The notes under the pieces are model-generated. The model searched no databases. It was given only the letters and a program-made list of their open reading frames with translations, and was not told the DNA's origin. Shown here one piece after another: positions 24,688 to 33,879 of a DNA stretch of 64,000 nt. Positions within the stretch are counted from its first letter, which is position 1. Each line of letters begins with the position of its first letter. The stretch covers positions 124,001-188,000 of the forward strand of contig NZ_JAHUWJ010000015.1 in assembly GCF_019219075.1 (NCBI RefSeq), written 5' to 3'. The DNA is from Chitinophaga sp. sic0106 (GTDB taxonomy: Bacteria > Bacteroidota > Bacteroidia > Chitinophagales > Chitinophagaceae). Both the position numbers and the translations under genes were made by a program.

Positions 24688-24698
24688 TTGTTCACTGT
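24688..24698 (+). repeat. Solitary copy of the TTGTTCACTGT motif
   Basis: The same 11-base sequence that forms an array at 63049-63220 occurs once here, between fecR and susC, flanked by a TGAA tandem repeat (24661-24676). With an upstream CAGTG it forms an inverted repeat CAGTG-N9-CACTG. Its meaning is unknown. Confidence 0.4.
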
Positions 24699-24724
24699 CC
24701 GTAATTACATCTCTTTATCGTTTA

Positions 24725-25861
24725 TCATTGCCTGGTTGTTACAATGATCGCTGATCCATTTATTTTTGTCTGTAACCCGTGTTCGTGCAGCAAGTCCAGC
24801 ATGGTGGACAGCGGCGTATTTTTATCCGTTATATATCCTAACTTATCCTTCGGTAATGTACCCCTGACTTCTATATCCACATTATAGAGGCGGGATATCT
24901 GCCGGAGTACCGCTGCAATTTCCTGTCCCTGCACATTGATTTCTCCCGTTCTCCAACCCATAATACTACTGGTATCAGCATCGGTCACTGACAGACTGTT
25001 TTCCTTTACCACGGCCATTTTTCCGGGCTTTAGCACTACTGCTTCAGTACCTGCGGTTACTTTTACAGCACCGCTCACTAGGGTGGTTTGCTGTTGCCCT
25101 TCTTCTGCGTAATCCATGATATTAAAGGCAGTACCCAGCACTTGTATCGATGACCTGGAAGTATTTACTATAAAAGGTTTGGCGGCATCCTGACGAATTT
25201 CGAAATAGGCCTCTCCGGTAATACTTACCACTCTTTCTCTGGCGAATGCCACCGGGAATTTAATACTGGAAGCAGCGTTGAGCCATACTTTCGAGCCGTC
25301 CGGCAGCAGGAGCACGAACTGTCCGCCCCTGGGGGTCGACAGCTGATTATAGGTAATAGTGGCAGTTGTGGCGGCTGATTCATATTTCAGCTGCCCGTTT
25401 TGTTGTTGTATGTTGGCATTTCCCTGTTGCAGTTGCTGGTGGCCTATGCTGTCCAGCTCCACCTGGCGGCCATCGGCCAGCGTCAGCACGGCTTTGTTGG
25501 CTGCCGGGCGGCGTTGTTCCATGGCCAGGGTATGCTGTTGCTGTTGTTTTTTCAGGGAGACATAAACGCCGGTGGTACCAAGTAGTAAAGTTACGGCGGC
25601 GGCCACACGCCATATGCGTGCGGGGATTCGGCGTACCGGTTTTTCCTCCTGGTGTGCCCTGGACATTACTTTATCAAACAGCCACTGCTCCCGCTCCGGG
25701 GCCAGCAGGCCGGTATTGGTGCTATCCTGCAGCAGTTCCTCAATGGCCTGCGCGAAATCAGGATCACCCGCACGGATACCCTGCATTAATTCCGCCAGTT
25801 CGGCTGAGGTAAGCGTATTGTCCGCCAGTCCTTCCAGTAATTTTTTCTTTCTTTCCAGCAT
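24725..25861 (-). CDS. FecR family anti-sigma factor
   Basis: A 378-residue inner-membrane regulator. The N-terminal cytoplasmic part (about 1-80) binds the sigma factor, a transmembrane helix lies at about 85-103 (RVAAAVTLLLGTTGVYVSL), and the periplasmic FecR domain follows (STPRGGQFVLLLPDGSKVWLN, VSITGEAYFEI, VLGTAFNI). The C-terminus is DUF4974 (about 300-375). It should relay ligand binding from the STN domain of the downstream SusC to the ECF sigma factor encoded upstream. Confidence 0.94.
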   Translation of the reverse strand: MLERKKKLLEGLADNTLTSAELAELMQGIRAGDPDFAQAIEELLQDSTNTGLLAPEREQWLFDKVMSRAHQEEKPVRRIPARIWRVAAAVTLLLGTTGVYVSLKKQQQQHTLAMEQRRPAANKAVLTLADGRQVELDSIGHQQLQQGNANIQQQNGQLKYESAATTATITYNQLSTPRGGQFVLLLPDGSKVWLNAASSIKFPVAFARERVVSITGEAYFEIRQDAAKPFIVNTSRSSIQVLGTAFNIMDYAEEGQQQTTLVSGAVKVTAGTEAVVLKPGKMAVVKENSLSVTDADTSSIMGWRTGEINVQGQEIAAVLRQISRLYNVDIEVRGTLPKDKLGYITDKNTPLSTMLDLLHEHGLQTKINGSAIIVTTRQ

Positions 25862-25965
25862 ACTACTATTTCACTGCTGCGAGTGATAAAACCCGCATAC
25901 ATTAATAAAGACACAATTTGAAACAGGGAATACTAGTCTGCGTTAAAAAATTTTTAACTTTTTTT

Positions 25966-26562
25966 TCAGGACAGCAACTCAGCGATACAAATAAGGAGTA
26001 AAAGCCCGTTGGCATTGGATTCCAGGAAATAACGGATATTCTGCAACGCCTGGGCCATGTGATTGCGCACCGTATGTTTGCTGATGCCAAGCCGGGCGGC
26101 TATTTCCTCCTGGGTTAAATTTTCATCCCGGCTTAACTTATATACCAGCTGCTGCTGCATGGGCAGGTGCTGTATAGCTTTATGTAATAATTGGCGACTT
26201 TCCTTTTGCAGCAATGCATTTTCGGGTGTGTCCCGGACTTCTGAAAAATAGTCCAGCAGCTCGTCGGTAAACTCCTGCTTATCGGCCTTTTTTCTTAGTT
26301 CATTGAAAATATGATTCCTGGCATGAATGAAAATGTAACTTCGGATATTATGTACATCTGCCAGCGCGACCCTGTTGAGCCATAGTTTGAGAAAGATTTC
26401 CTGCACCATATCTTCCGCCATTTCAGCGGATTTAGTGAGCATGAAGGCAACGGTATATATATTATTACTGTACTCGTGAAAGAATTCACGAAAGGCAGAT
26501 TCATCTCCTGCGGCTATGCGTAGCAACAGGCTATTGTTATTATTTGTTACGGCGTCCTCCAA
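25966..26562 (-). CDS. FecI-type ECF RNA polymerase sigma factor
   Basis: A sigma-70 family ECF factor of about 198 residues. Region 2 reads AFMLTKSAEMAEDMVQEIFLKLW, region 4 LTQEEIAARLGISKHTVRNHMAQAL, and the C-terminus ends in a hydrophobic tail (ANGLLLLICIAELLS), which is common in Bacteroidota FecI-like proteins. No ATG is available: the open frame starts with a TTG at 26604, but the first 14 residues would form a membrane-like segment, so the TTG at 26562 (MEDAVTNNNN) is preferred. It should activate the FecR-SusCD operon downstream. Confidence 0.88.
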   Translation of the reverse strand: MEDAVTNNNNSLLLRIAAGDESAFREFFHEYSNNIYTVAFMLTKSAEMAEDMVQEIFLKLWLNRVALADVHNIRSYIFIHARNHIFNELRKKADKQEFTDELLDYFSEVRDTPENALLQKESRQLLHKAIQHLPMQQQLVYKLSRDENLTQEEIAARLGISKHTVRNHMAQALQNIRYFLESNANGLLLLICIAELLS

Positions 26563-26626
26563 TGCTGCGATCTGTATCAGGGCTAAAAATAGCAAAAAAA
26601 GCAAAGAATTTATAGCCCTAAAAAAA

Positions 26627-26663
26627 CACCGGCCGGCAGAATAAATCTGCGCGGCCGGCGGTG
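26627..26663 (-). terminator. Terminator of the TetR-MFS operon
   Basis: A GC-rich hairpin (CACCGGCCGGCAGA... pairing with TCTGC...GGCCGGCGGTG, with bulges) lies 27 bases beyond the MFS stop and on the minus strand is followed by seven T. It separates the efflux operon from the sigma factor gene. Confidence 0.7.
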
Positions 26664-26689
26664 CCCGTATTCTAATGGCTTAAAAGTCC

Positions 26690-27949
26690 TTAGGATGCAG
26701 GTACTGGCTGCTCCAAGGGTTGCTCCGCTGCCTTTTTTGTTTTGATCATTTTACTTACCCTTCCTAACAAAAAGATGCCGATCATGCTGAATGCAACTAC
26801 CACCCAGCCTACAGTATCGTAATGTTCGAGGCGACTAAAATTATCCTTTTGCGTAACGATGCGGCCTGCCAACACCGCTGCCAGTCCGCCGGCAATGGAC
26901 TGTAAAGAGGCGTTGATGCTCATAAACGCACCTCTGTCCTGCATTTGCGGCACTGCGGATATCAAAGCCGTAGCCGGCACCATGCGGGAAAGTATACCTA
27001 CCAGCATCAACACGTTGAGCAGGATGATCACCCAGAACGGACTAGGGCCCATATTCGTATACACCACAACCATCACCATCGTATAGAGGGAAGCGATGCT
27101 GAACAGGGCAAACTTATCGATCTTATCACTCAGCTTACCAATCAGCGGCACGGATATCAGGGATACACAACCGGCAAAAGTAAACAGCAGCGGCAACTGC
27201 TCCGTAGTAACGTGCAGGTTATTGATGGCAAATGCGGAGCCAAAAGGCATCATCATAAAACCACCTACCGATAGTAACGCCGTTGCCAGAAAGGCAATGC
27301 GGTAATTGCGCTTCCTGAAAGTATGTAACAGGTGCTGGATGGGACTTTTATCTGATTGCAGTGCCAGATGCGCCGTTACTGCCGGCAACCGCATAACAAT
27401 CAGCGCCATCACCGCAGCCGCCAATACCACCACCATGAAAAAGGGCGATTCCCATCCCCAGTGGTTGGCAATATACAGACTGATAGGAATCCCCAGCACC
27501 TGGCTGGCACCAAAGCCCATCTGCATAAAGCCCATTACACGGCCACGCATTTCAAGCGGAAATAAATCTGTGATAATAGCCATGGACACACTGCCGATCA
27601 CCCCACCAAAAATCCCGGTGACGATCCTGGCCGCTACCAGCATAGGGTAGGTTTGCGCCAGGCCACAGCAGAGCGTTCCAACGATAAATCCTGTGTAAAA
27701 AAAGATGAGCAGCTTCTTGCGGTCGTACTTATCAGCAAATCCCGCTGTGAGCAACCCCGAGATGCCCGCACTAAAAGCATAGGCAGCCACCACAATGCCG
27801 AAATGATCCGGCGAAATTTTCATCGACTTCATCAGCATATCTCCCAGGGGCGACATCACCATGAAATCAAGAATAACAGTAAACTGCGTCAGTGCCAGCA
27901 TCACTACGATCAGCTTCTGTTGTGGGCTAAACGATTGTTGTGTTTTCAT
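26690..27949 (-). CDS. MFS efflux transporter, DHA1 (12-helix) type
   Basis: A 419-residue major facilitator of the arabinose-efflux/multidrug type with about 12 membrane segments. Motif A appears between helices 2 and 3 as GFADKYDRKKLL, and helix 1 reads LTQFTVILDFMVMSPLGDML. The late FMSINASLQSIAGGLAAVLAGRIV is typical of helix 10-11 in this group. It lies 33 bases downstream of a TetR-type repressor, so it is probably a repressor-controlled exporter of a toxic compound. The exported compound is unknown. Confidence 0.93.
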   Translation of the reverse strand: MKTQQSFSPQQKLIVVMLALTQFTVILDFMVMSPLGDMLMKSMKISPDHFGIVVAAYAFSAGISGLLTAGFADKYDRKKLLIFFYTGFIVGTLCCGLAQTYPMLVAARIVTGIFGGVIGSVSMAIITDLFPLEMRGRVMGFMQMGFGASQVLGIPISLYIANHWGWESPFFMVVVLAAAVMALIVMRLPAVTAHLALQSDKSPIQHLLHTFRKRNYRIAFLATALLSVGGFMMMPFGSAFAINNLHVTTEQLPLLFTFAGCVSLISVPLIGKLSDKIDKFALFSIASLYTMVMVVVYTNMGPSPFWVIILLNVLMLVGILSRMVPATALISAVPQMQDRGAFMSINASLQSIAGGLAAVLAGRIVTQKDNFSRLEHYDTVGWVVVAFSMIGIFLLGRVSKMIKTKKAAEQPLEQPVPAS

Positions 27950-27982
27950 AAAAATTACTATGTATATATGGAGCTAAAAAAC

Positions 27983-28576
27983 TTATGATTTTTTTAATGA
28001 TCTAATAACCCGGTCAAAGGTTTGGCGCATAATGGTATCCGACATTTTGAAGGCCCTCCCCCCAATACTCCTGCCCTCCTGGTGAAAGCGGATCAACGTA
28101 TACAGTGGTCCAAAGGCCACCGCCCAGTAGGCCTCCAATGGCATGTCATCCACCTCGTTATTATCTTTCGCATGTTGCAGAAAGCTCCCCATATGCTTTT
28201 TCATTTCATCTGAAATGCCATGCAGAAAGCGCTCTCCAAAGGCTGTATTGCGGATTTTTTCCATGAAAAGATTCAGTTCCCTTTGCGTCATGGCATGCTC
28301 CGAACGGTTCTTCCATTGTATCCATAAGCCCTCTTCAAAACTCATGTCCGGCGAAAAGCCTTTAAAAATATGCGCAATCCATTTCTCCGTTTCCTCCTTT
28401 ACAATGGTGGTGATGAGATCGTCCTTATCCTTATAATAGATATAGATGGTGGCCGGGGATACGCCCGCCGCCTTCGCCAAACGATTAATGCCAAAATTCT
28501 CCAGCCCCTCTGTGGCAATCATTTCAATTGCACGGGCCTTGATATTCTGTACTTTATTTTCGTCACGATATCTCAT
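27983..28576 (-). CDS. TetR/AcrR family transcriptional regulator
   Basis: A 197-residue TetR-type repressor. The N-terminal HTH is IATEGLENFGINRLAKAAGVSPATIYIYYKDKDDLI (about 18-53); the rest is the helical ligand-binding domain. It heads an operon with the MFS exporter, and a 14-base palindrome just upstream is the likely autoregulatory site. A drug-like ligand that is also pumped by the exporter is the usual logic. Confidence 0.93.
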   Translation of the reverse strand: MRYRDENKVQNIKARAIEMIATEGLENFGINRLAKAAGVSPATIYIYYKDKDDLITTIVKEETEKWIAHIFKGFSPDMSFEEGLWIQWKNRSEHAMTQRELNLFMEKIRNTAFGERFLHGISDEMKKHMGSFLQHAKDNNEVDDMPLEAYWAVAFGPLYTLIRFHQEGRSIGGRAFKMSDTIMRQTFDRVIRSLKKS

Positions 28577-28590
28577 AATGCAAAAATAAG

Positions 28591-28604
28591 TAAGCGTTCG
28601 CTTA
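28591..28604. promoter_or_regulatory. Palindromic TetR operator candidate
   Basis: TAAGCG-TT-CGCTTA is a perfect 6-base inverted repeat with a 2-base centre, 15 bases before the tetR ATG. Its length and position match TetR autoregulation sites. Confidence 0.55.
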
Positions 28605-28632
28605 TTTAAAAGAAATACTTTTTTTTTATTTT

Positions 28633-28704
28633 ATGAGAAGGGCCCGACCGGATGGTCGGGCCCTTCTCATAATAAGAGGTTCAGGCCAGAGGCCGGAACC
28701 TCTT
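28633..28704. terminator. Two adjacent hairpins downstream of the SnoaL-like gene
   Basis: Hairpin one has perfect 17-base arms (28633-28649 and 28654-28670, loop GGAT). Hairpin two has arms AAGAGGTTC/GAACCTCTT (28674-28682, 28696-28704) with an inner GGCC/GGCC stem and ends next to the SnoaL stop codon. On the minus strand hairpin one is followed by a long T-run, so the pair should terminate the minus-strand gene at 28705 before the tetR promoter. Confidence 0.7.
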
Positions 28705-29097
28705 TTATAAAAAACACTTCGACACCAGCGCCGTATCCAGGCAAAACAGCTGCACCTCCGCAATCCGCCCCCCTTCCACAATCCATACATCCGCAAAAGG
28801 CGCCTCCCCGATTACCTCATCATTGACCAGCACCTGGGTATTACCGCTTACCATTACCCGGTCGTCCTGACTCACCATCTGCACAATATGCTTGCTGATG
28901 CGGCTCCCACCCTGGTAAAACCGCCCAATCAGCAGCAACAGCCCTTCCCTGCCCTTATAGGTGCCACCCAGCGGCTTATCAAGTTTAAATAATATCTCTT
29001 CATCCACAAGGGTCATTATCTTTCCGGTATTCCCCTGCTCCAGTGCCAGGTAAATATCCTGGATAGACTTCCAAACATTGGACATAAGCAATTTCAT
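28705..29097 (-). CDS. SnoaL-like / NTF2-fold protein
   Basis: A 130-residue protein of the NTF2-like fold: WKSIQDIYLALEQGNTGKIMTLVDEEILFKLDK with G-TYKGREGLLLLIGRF, then VMVSGNTQVL and EAPFADVWIVEGGRIAEVQLF. Ketosteroid-isomerase/SnoaL relatives bind small hydrophobic molecules, but many have no known activity, and no catalytic residue pattern can be assigned. It stands alone, with its own terminator. An alternative Met at residue 5 is possible. Confidence 0.8.
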   Translation of the reverse strand: MKLLMSNVWKSIQDIYLALEQGNTGKIMTLVDEEILFKLDKPLGGTYKGREGLLLLIGRFYQGGSRISKHIVQMVSQDDRVMVSGNTQVLVNDEVIGEAPFADVWIVEGGRIAEVQLFCLDTALVSKCFL

Positions 29098-29176
29098 TTC
29101 CTTCTCCTATTCAACCCCTGTACCATAAATATTGCAGGCCGCAAACCATTGTCACAGCGGTACTTTTCATAATATC

Positions 29177-29232
29177 TCCGAAAACCGGAACAAACAGCCT
29201 CCGAAATTTTCGGAGATATCCGAAATTTTATA
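29177..29232. promoter_or_regulatory. Cluster of TCCGAAA sites upstream of the signalling block
   Basis: Three same-strand TCCGAAA copies start at 29177, 29200 and 29219; the middle one is part of a near-perfect palindrome CTCCGAAATTTTCGGAG (29199-29215). A further CTCCGAAA is at 33704-33711, upstream of the AraC gene. They may be binding sites for a regulator of this block; the next copy at 36714 shows that chance occurrence is possible. Confidence 0.35.
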
Positions 29233-29355
29233 CGATTTAAACCTACTTTTATCCCGTAAATGCAGGAATAACGGGGGATATCGATCCGGACCTTTTTTTG
29301 CATACCCATCACCGCTATCCTCTCTGTAAACTAACGGACTAATTTTTATCGAGAC

Positions 29356-31350
29356 ATGGAAAAGAAGATTTTAATTGTAGAAGACGAGTTTGTAGTGGCT
29401 AATGACCTGCGTACCATCCTGATGAAAGCAGGCTACCAGGTATGTGGCATTGCCGACTCAATGGATGAAGCACTGGAACTGATTCATAAATACCATCCGC
29501 ACCTGGTGCTGCTGGACATATACCTGAAAGGCAAAGAAACAGGTATTGACCTGGCACCCATGCTTACGGAGAAAAATATAGCATTCGTATACCTCTCTGC
29601 CAACAATAACGACTCTGTACTGGAAGCCGCCAGGGCCACGCAGCCTTATGGCTTCCTGGTAAAACCCTTCCGGGAAAAGGATGTACTGGTCACACTCGAC
29701 ATGGCCCACTACCGCCACGCTCACAGCATGGAATCCAAACTCCGCAAGGAGCAATCCCTGCAACTGGCCATCACCAACATCATGACGGACGACATCTCCT
29801 GGGATGAACGCCTGCTGCAGGTCGCACAAACGCTGCAACCCGTGGTGCCATTCGATTTCCTGACCATTGGCCTGAAGCACAATAACACCGGCCAACTCAC
29901 CTACGCAGCCTCCTATTTTCGTATAGGCTTCAACGATTACCAAACCATCCCCATTCAAAGTTTATATAACATTCTGGGTACCGACGCTGCACAGTTTTAT
30001 CATATGTGCGTGTCTAAACCAGCCAATAAAAATATTTTTAACGGTGGCGACTTCCAACAACTATTTGCCACTCAGCCACTCAAACAAATCATTGCCAAAA
30101 AATACCAGTTGCAAAGCAACCTGGCCATACACCTGGACCTGGGCGCTGATAACACCTTTATCTTTTCCTTTTACAGCAAGCTGCCAGATAATTATACGCA
30201 TGAACACCTGCAGGCGGTAAGTCAGCTGGAAGCCTCGCTGCGACTGGCAGTAGACCGCCTACTGGCACATGAAGAAATTCAAAAGCTCAGCGAACGACTA
30301 AAAGTTGAAAAGAATTACCTGCAGGAAGAACTGAAAACCAATTCCAATTTCGAAGAAATCATTGGTACCAGCCCCCTGCTCCTCAAGGTGTTTGACCAGG
30401 TAACCCGCGTGGCGCCTGTTAATACCTCTGTTTTATTATTGGGAGAAAGTGGAACCGGCAAGGAATTAGTAGCCAGGTCCATCCACGGCCTCTCTCCGCG
30501 AAAAGACAAATTGCTGGTGAAAGTGAACTGCGCAGCCCTTCCTCCCAGCCTCATTGAGAGCGAGTTATTCGGCCATGAAAAAGGCGCCTTCACCGGTGCC
30601 TTCGACCGTCGCATTGGCAAGTTTGAACTGGCCAATGGCGGAACCATTTTCCTCGATGAAATCGGTGAAATGCCGCTCGATATGCAAACAAAGCTGCTCC
30701 GGGTTCTCCAGGAAAAAGAAATCGAACGCATAGGCGGCAAACTAACCATCAAAGTGGATGTACGCATTATCGCCGCCACCAACCGTAACCTGGAAAGTGA
30801 AATCAGTGCCGGCAGATTCCGGCTCGATCTGTATTACCGCCTCAATGTGTTCCCGGTAATGCTGCCACCACTCCGCGAAAGAAAGGGCGACATCCCACTA
30901 CTCGCCAACTTCTTCGGACAAAAATTCGCCAAAAAAACGGGCAAACAATTTCATGGCATCAAACCGGCAGCCATGGACGAACTATTGCAATATCACTGGC
31001 CAGGCAACATCCGCGAAATGGAAAATATTGTGGAGCAAGCCTTCGTACTCAACAATGGCAATAGTCCCCTCGAATGGGGCCGGGAACTCCGCAATCCCTT
31101 TACCATGCCTTCCATGGCCGATGCCAATGCTCCGGAAGCTACCCCCAGATCTCTCCATGATGTAAAAGAATTACAGCAGGCTACTGAAAGAGAATACATT
31201 TTGTCGGTACTCAAAAAAACCAACGGCCGCATACGCGGCGCTGGCGGCGCCGCCGAAATCCTCCATCTCAAGCCTACCACCCTCGAATCCAGGATGGAAA
31301 AGCTGGGCATCAAAAAAACATTTATCACTCACTCCGATAGTCAGGCCTGA
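29356..31350 (+). CDS. Sigma-54-dependent response regulator (REC-GAF-AAA+-HTH)
   Basis: A 664-residue enhancer-binding activator. A receiver domain is at 1-125 (ILIVEDEFVVANDL, phospho-Asp in LVLLDIYLKG, switch Lys in FLVKPFREKD). A GAF-like sensor region spans about 140-300. The sigma-54 AAA+ domain at about 330-560 has Walker A GESGTGKE, the sigma-54 contact loop GAFTGA, and Walker B GTIFLDEIGEM. A Fis-type HTH ends the protein (RGAGGAAEILHLKPTTLESRMEKLGI). It is the first gene of a signalling block with a histidine kinase and a lone receiver, 26 bases ahead of the kinase, and should activate sigma-54 promoters on phosphorylation. Confidence 0.95.
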   Translation: MEKKILIVEDEFVVANDLRTILMKAGYQVCGIADSMDEALELIHKYHPHLVLLDIYLKGKETGIDLAPMLTEKNIAFVYLSANNNDSVLEAARATQPYGFLVKPFREKDVLVTLDMAHYRHAHSMESKLRKEQSLQLAITNIMTDDISWDERLLQVAQTLQPVVPFDFLTIGLKHNNTGQLTYAASYFRIGFNDYQTIPIQSLYNILGTDAAQFYHMCVSKPANKNIFNGGDFQQLFATQPLKQIIAKKYQLQSNLAIHLDLGADNTFIFSFYSKLPDNYTHEHLQAVSQLEASLRLAVDRLLAHEEIQKLSERLKVEKNYLQEELKTNSNFEEIIGTSPLLLKVFDQVTRVAPVNTSVLLLGESGTGKELVARSIHGLSPRKDKLLVKVNCAALPPSLIESELFGHEKGAFTGAFDRRIGKFELANGGTIFLDEIGEMPLDMQTKLLRVLQEKEIERIGGKLTIKVDVRIIAATNRNLESEISAGRFRLDLYYRLNVFPVMLPPLRERKGDIPLLANFFGQKFAKKTGKQFHGIKPAAMDELLQYHWPGNIREMENIVEQAFVLNNGNSPLEWGRELRNPFTMPSMADANAPEATPRSLHDVKELQQATEREYILSVLKKTNGRIRGAGGAAEILHLKPTTLESRMEKLGIKKTFITHSDSQA

Positions 31351-31376
31351 GTTTTCCATTTTCACAAAGCAACCGT

Positions 31377-33314
31377 ATGTCTGTCCGCAACACGCTTATA
31401 CTATTATCCCTGCTGCTTGCCAGCACCTCATTTGGTCAAAAGCCCAATGTGGTAAAGCAATACCTCGACTCCGTAAAACACTATCGCTATCTCGAACCTG
31501 AAAAAGCCAAAGTATTCGCTACACAGGGCATGGACATCGCCCTGAAGGTAAAAGACAGCAACGGCATCGGCCAGCTGCTGCTGCAACAGGGTATGATAGA
31601 TGACAACGATGGCAACTTCGAACAGTCCAAACAAAAATATGAACACGCGCTGGAAATCTTTCGCAGCCTGGATTCCGCTAAAGGTCAGGCCAGCACAGAA
31701 ATTCGTATAGGCGTGGTGCATCTGCGCAATGGTAACTATGATAAAGCCATCGCCGAGTTTCTGAAGGCACTGAAAATATCAGAAACCTCCAAAGACAAAT
31801 TCGGTATCATGGAGGCCTATTACAATATTTCCTGGGTGTACCTCGACCAACTCAAAAACGAACAGGCACTCGAATATTTAAAGCTGGCAGAGTCGTACAA
31901 TGAGCAATTGCCATTCTCCAATATCTCCCTGAATATTTACAACCATTTCGGCGTAGTATACAATCGATTGAATAATTTTAAAGAAGGAAAGTTTTACCTC
32001 CAGAAAGGCTATGACCTGAGTAAGGACCGCCCCGAATACCAGGGCCTCAACATCAATATCCTCAATAACCTGGCAGGTATTTACTCCAAACAGGGCATGA
32101 AGGAAAAAGCCATCGCACTCAGCGAAGAGGCACTGCAAAGATCGAGGACTATCAACAACTACCTGCGCGAACTACAGTCGCTGCTGGCCCTCAGTAAAAT
32201 ATATGGAGAAGCCCAACCACATAAGGCTATTTTCTACCTGAACCAGGCCGTACTGCTGTCCCGCAAACAAAAGGTGCCACGTCAGGAAATACGCTACCTC
32301 GACATGCTCACCGAAATGTACATAGCGGAGAAAGATTATAAATCCGCACTGGAAGTAAAAACAAGGCAGTATGTAGTGGCGGACAGCTTTTTCTATAAAA
32401 CTATGTCGCAAAACATTGAAGCACTCAAAGCCGAATATGAGCTCACCAAATCCAATGCGCGCATCAAGGAGCTGAACCTGATCAATAACAAACACCAGCT
32501 GGAACTGCGTCACGCAGCACTCCAGCGCAACATCACCATGGCCAGCATTTTTCTGCTGCTGGTGATCCTGGGACTACTGTACAACCAATACCGCATCAAG
32601 CAACAAAGCAATCAGGAAATCAACCTGAAAAATACTTCGCTCCAACAGCTGCTGGTGGAAAAAGAATGGCTGATGAAGGAAATCCATCACCGCGTAAAAA
32701 ACAACCTGCAAATCGTTATCAGCCTACTAAACACACAGTCCAAATACCTGGACAACAGCGAAGCTATCGCCTCCATCCAGGAAAGCATTCAGCGCATGCA
32801 GGCCATCTCCCTTATCCACCTCAAACTTTATCAGAGCAAGAATACCGCTTTCGTACACATGCCCAACTATATCAATGAACTGATCGCTTATCTCGATACA
32901 GGTCTTACCGGTGATAAGCTGATCAGCTTCCAGGTACATACCGATCCGGTGGACCTTGATATCTCCCAGGCCATCCCTATTGGACTGATACTGAATGAAA
33001 CAATCACTAACGCTATAAAACATGCTTTCCCTAACAGCACCAACAACATCATCACCATTGAAATGAAAAAAGAAGAAGGCAACCACATCACCCTTGATAT
33101 ACGCGACAATGGCCGCGGTATCCCTTCCGGCTTTGACATTGAACATTCCGATACCATGGGGATCAGATTAATCAGAGGACTGGCCAAACAAATCAACGGA
33201 AAGATCCGCTTCAGCAATGATGCAGGCCTGCACGTACATATCCGTTTTGTGGCCGAAAGTAACCTGATGCTCCTCACTACTCACCAGGCTGATCATGCAG
33301 CCGTTATTTCGTAG
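31377..33314 (+). CDS. TPR-containing sensor histidine kinase (HisKA_2 type)
   Basis: A 645-residue kinase. It has a signal peptide (MSVRNTLILLSLLLASTSFG), then tetratricopeptide repeats (about 40-340) forming a periplasmic sensor. A transmembrane helix is at about 385-405 (MASIFLLLVILGLLYNQYRI), followed by the HisKA_2 phospho-acceptor EIHHRVKNNLQIVISLL and an ATPase domain with NAIKHAF (N box) and DNGRGIP (G1). It should phosphorylate the receiver of the neighbouring activator, the receiver at 33317, or both. The signal sensed is unknown. Confidence 0.94.
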   Translation: MSVRNTLILLSLLLASTSFGQKPNVVKQYLDSVKHYRYLEPEKAKVFATQGMDIALKVKDSNGIGQLLLQQGMIDDNDGNFEQSKQKYEHALEIFRSLDSAKGQASTEIRIGVVHLRNGNYDKAIAEFLKALKISETSKDKFGIMEAYYNISWVYLDQLKNEQALEYLKLAESYNEQLPFSNISLNIYNHFGVVYNRLNNFKEGKFYLQKGYDLSKDRPEYQGLNINILNNLAGIYSKQGMKEKAIALSEEALQRSRTINNYLRELQSLLALSKIYGEAQPHKAIFYLNQAVLLSRKQKVPRQEIRYLDMLTEMYIAEKDYKSALEVKTRQYVVADSFFYKTMSQNIEALKAEYELTKSNARIKELNLINNKHQLELRHAALQRNITMASIFLLLVILGLLYNQYRIKQQSNQEINLKNTSLQQLLVEKEWLMKEIHHRVKNNLQIVISLLNTQSKYLDNSEAIASIQESIQRMQAISLIHLKLYQSKNTAFVHMPNYINELIAYLDTGLTGDKLISFQVHTDPVDLDISQAIPIGLILNETITNAIKHAFPNSTNNIITIEMKKEEGNHITLDIRDNGRGIPSGFDIEHSDTMGIRLIRGLAKQINGKIRFSNDAGLHVHIRFVAESNLMLLTTHQADHAAVIS

Positions 33315-33316
33315 TT

Positions 33317-33682
33317 ATGAAAAAGAAAATACTTATTGTAGAAGACGAATTTATTGTGGCGGAAGATATACAACTCACCTTGCAACGGGCTGGTTATGAA
33401 GTGACGGATATCGCCATTTCCGTACCTGCTGCCATTCAGAGTATCAACGATCACCTCCCTGAACTGGTGCTGCTCGATATCTTTTTACAAGGCCCCGAAA
33501 ATGGGCTCGACCTGGGAAAAGAACTGGAATTGCGGTGCATACCGTTTATCTACCTGACGGCCAATAACAATCCGCAGATACAGGCAGCAGCCCGGCGCAC
33601 CAACCCGAAGGCCTTTATGGCTAAGCCCTTCCGGGATAAAGATTTACTCGCCAATGTACAACGTGCATTGCTGGCTCCGTAA
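33317..33682 (+). CDS. Single-domain response regulator (receiver only)
   Basis: A 121-residue stand-alone receiver domain. Its sequence closely parallels the receiver of the sigma-54 activator at 29356 (KKKILIVEDEFIVAEDIQLTLQRAGYEV; phospho-Asp in LVLLDIFLQG; switch Lys in FMAKPFRDKD). It starts 2 bases after the kinase stop. It has no output domain, so it may act as a phosphate sink, a shuttle or a partner-binding regulator that competes with the larger regulator for the same kinase. Confidence 0.93.
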   Translation: MKKKILIVEDEFIVAEDIQLTLQRAGYEVTDIAISVPAAIQSINDHLPELVLLDIFLQGPENGLDLGKELELRCIPFIYLTANNNPQIQAAARRTNPKAFMAKPFRDKDLLANVQRALLAP

Positions 33683-33879
33683 TTTCCGTAGCTCACTAAA
33701 AAACTCCGAAATTATCATAGCTATTCCATCAACCACTAAACAATATTTGCCAACAACAGATCAACCAAACACTTTACAGACAAGCATTTCATAACATTCT
33801 CCCCCTACATGCAGGGATTGGCATATTAATAGGAATACCCTAACAGTCAATTTCCTTTAAGTAACTAACAGAGATAATT

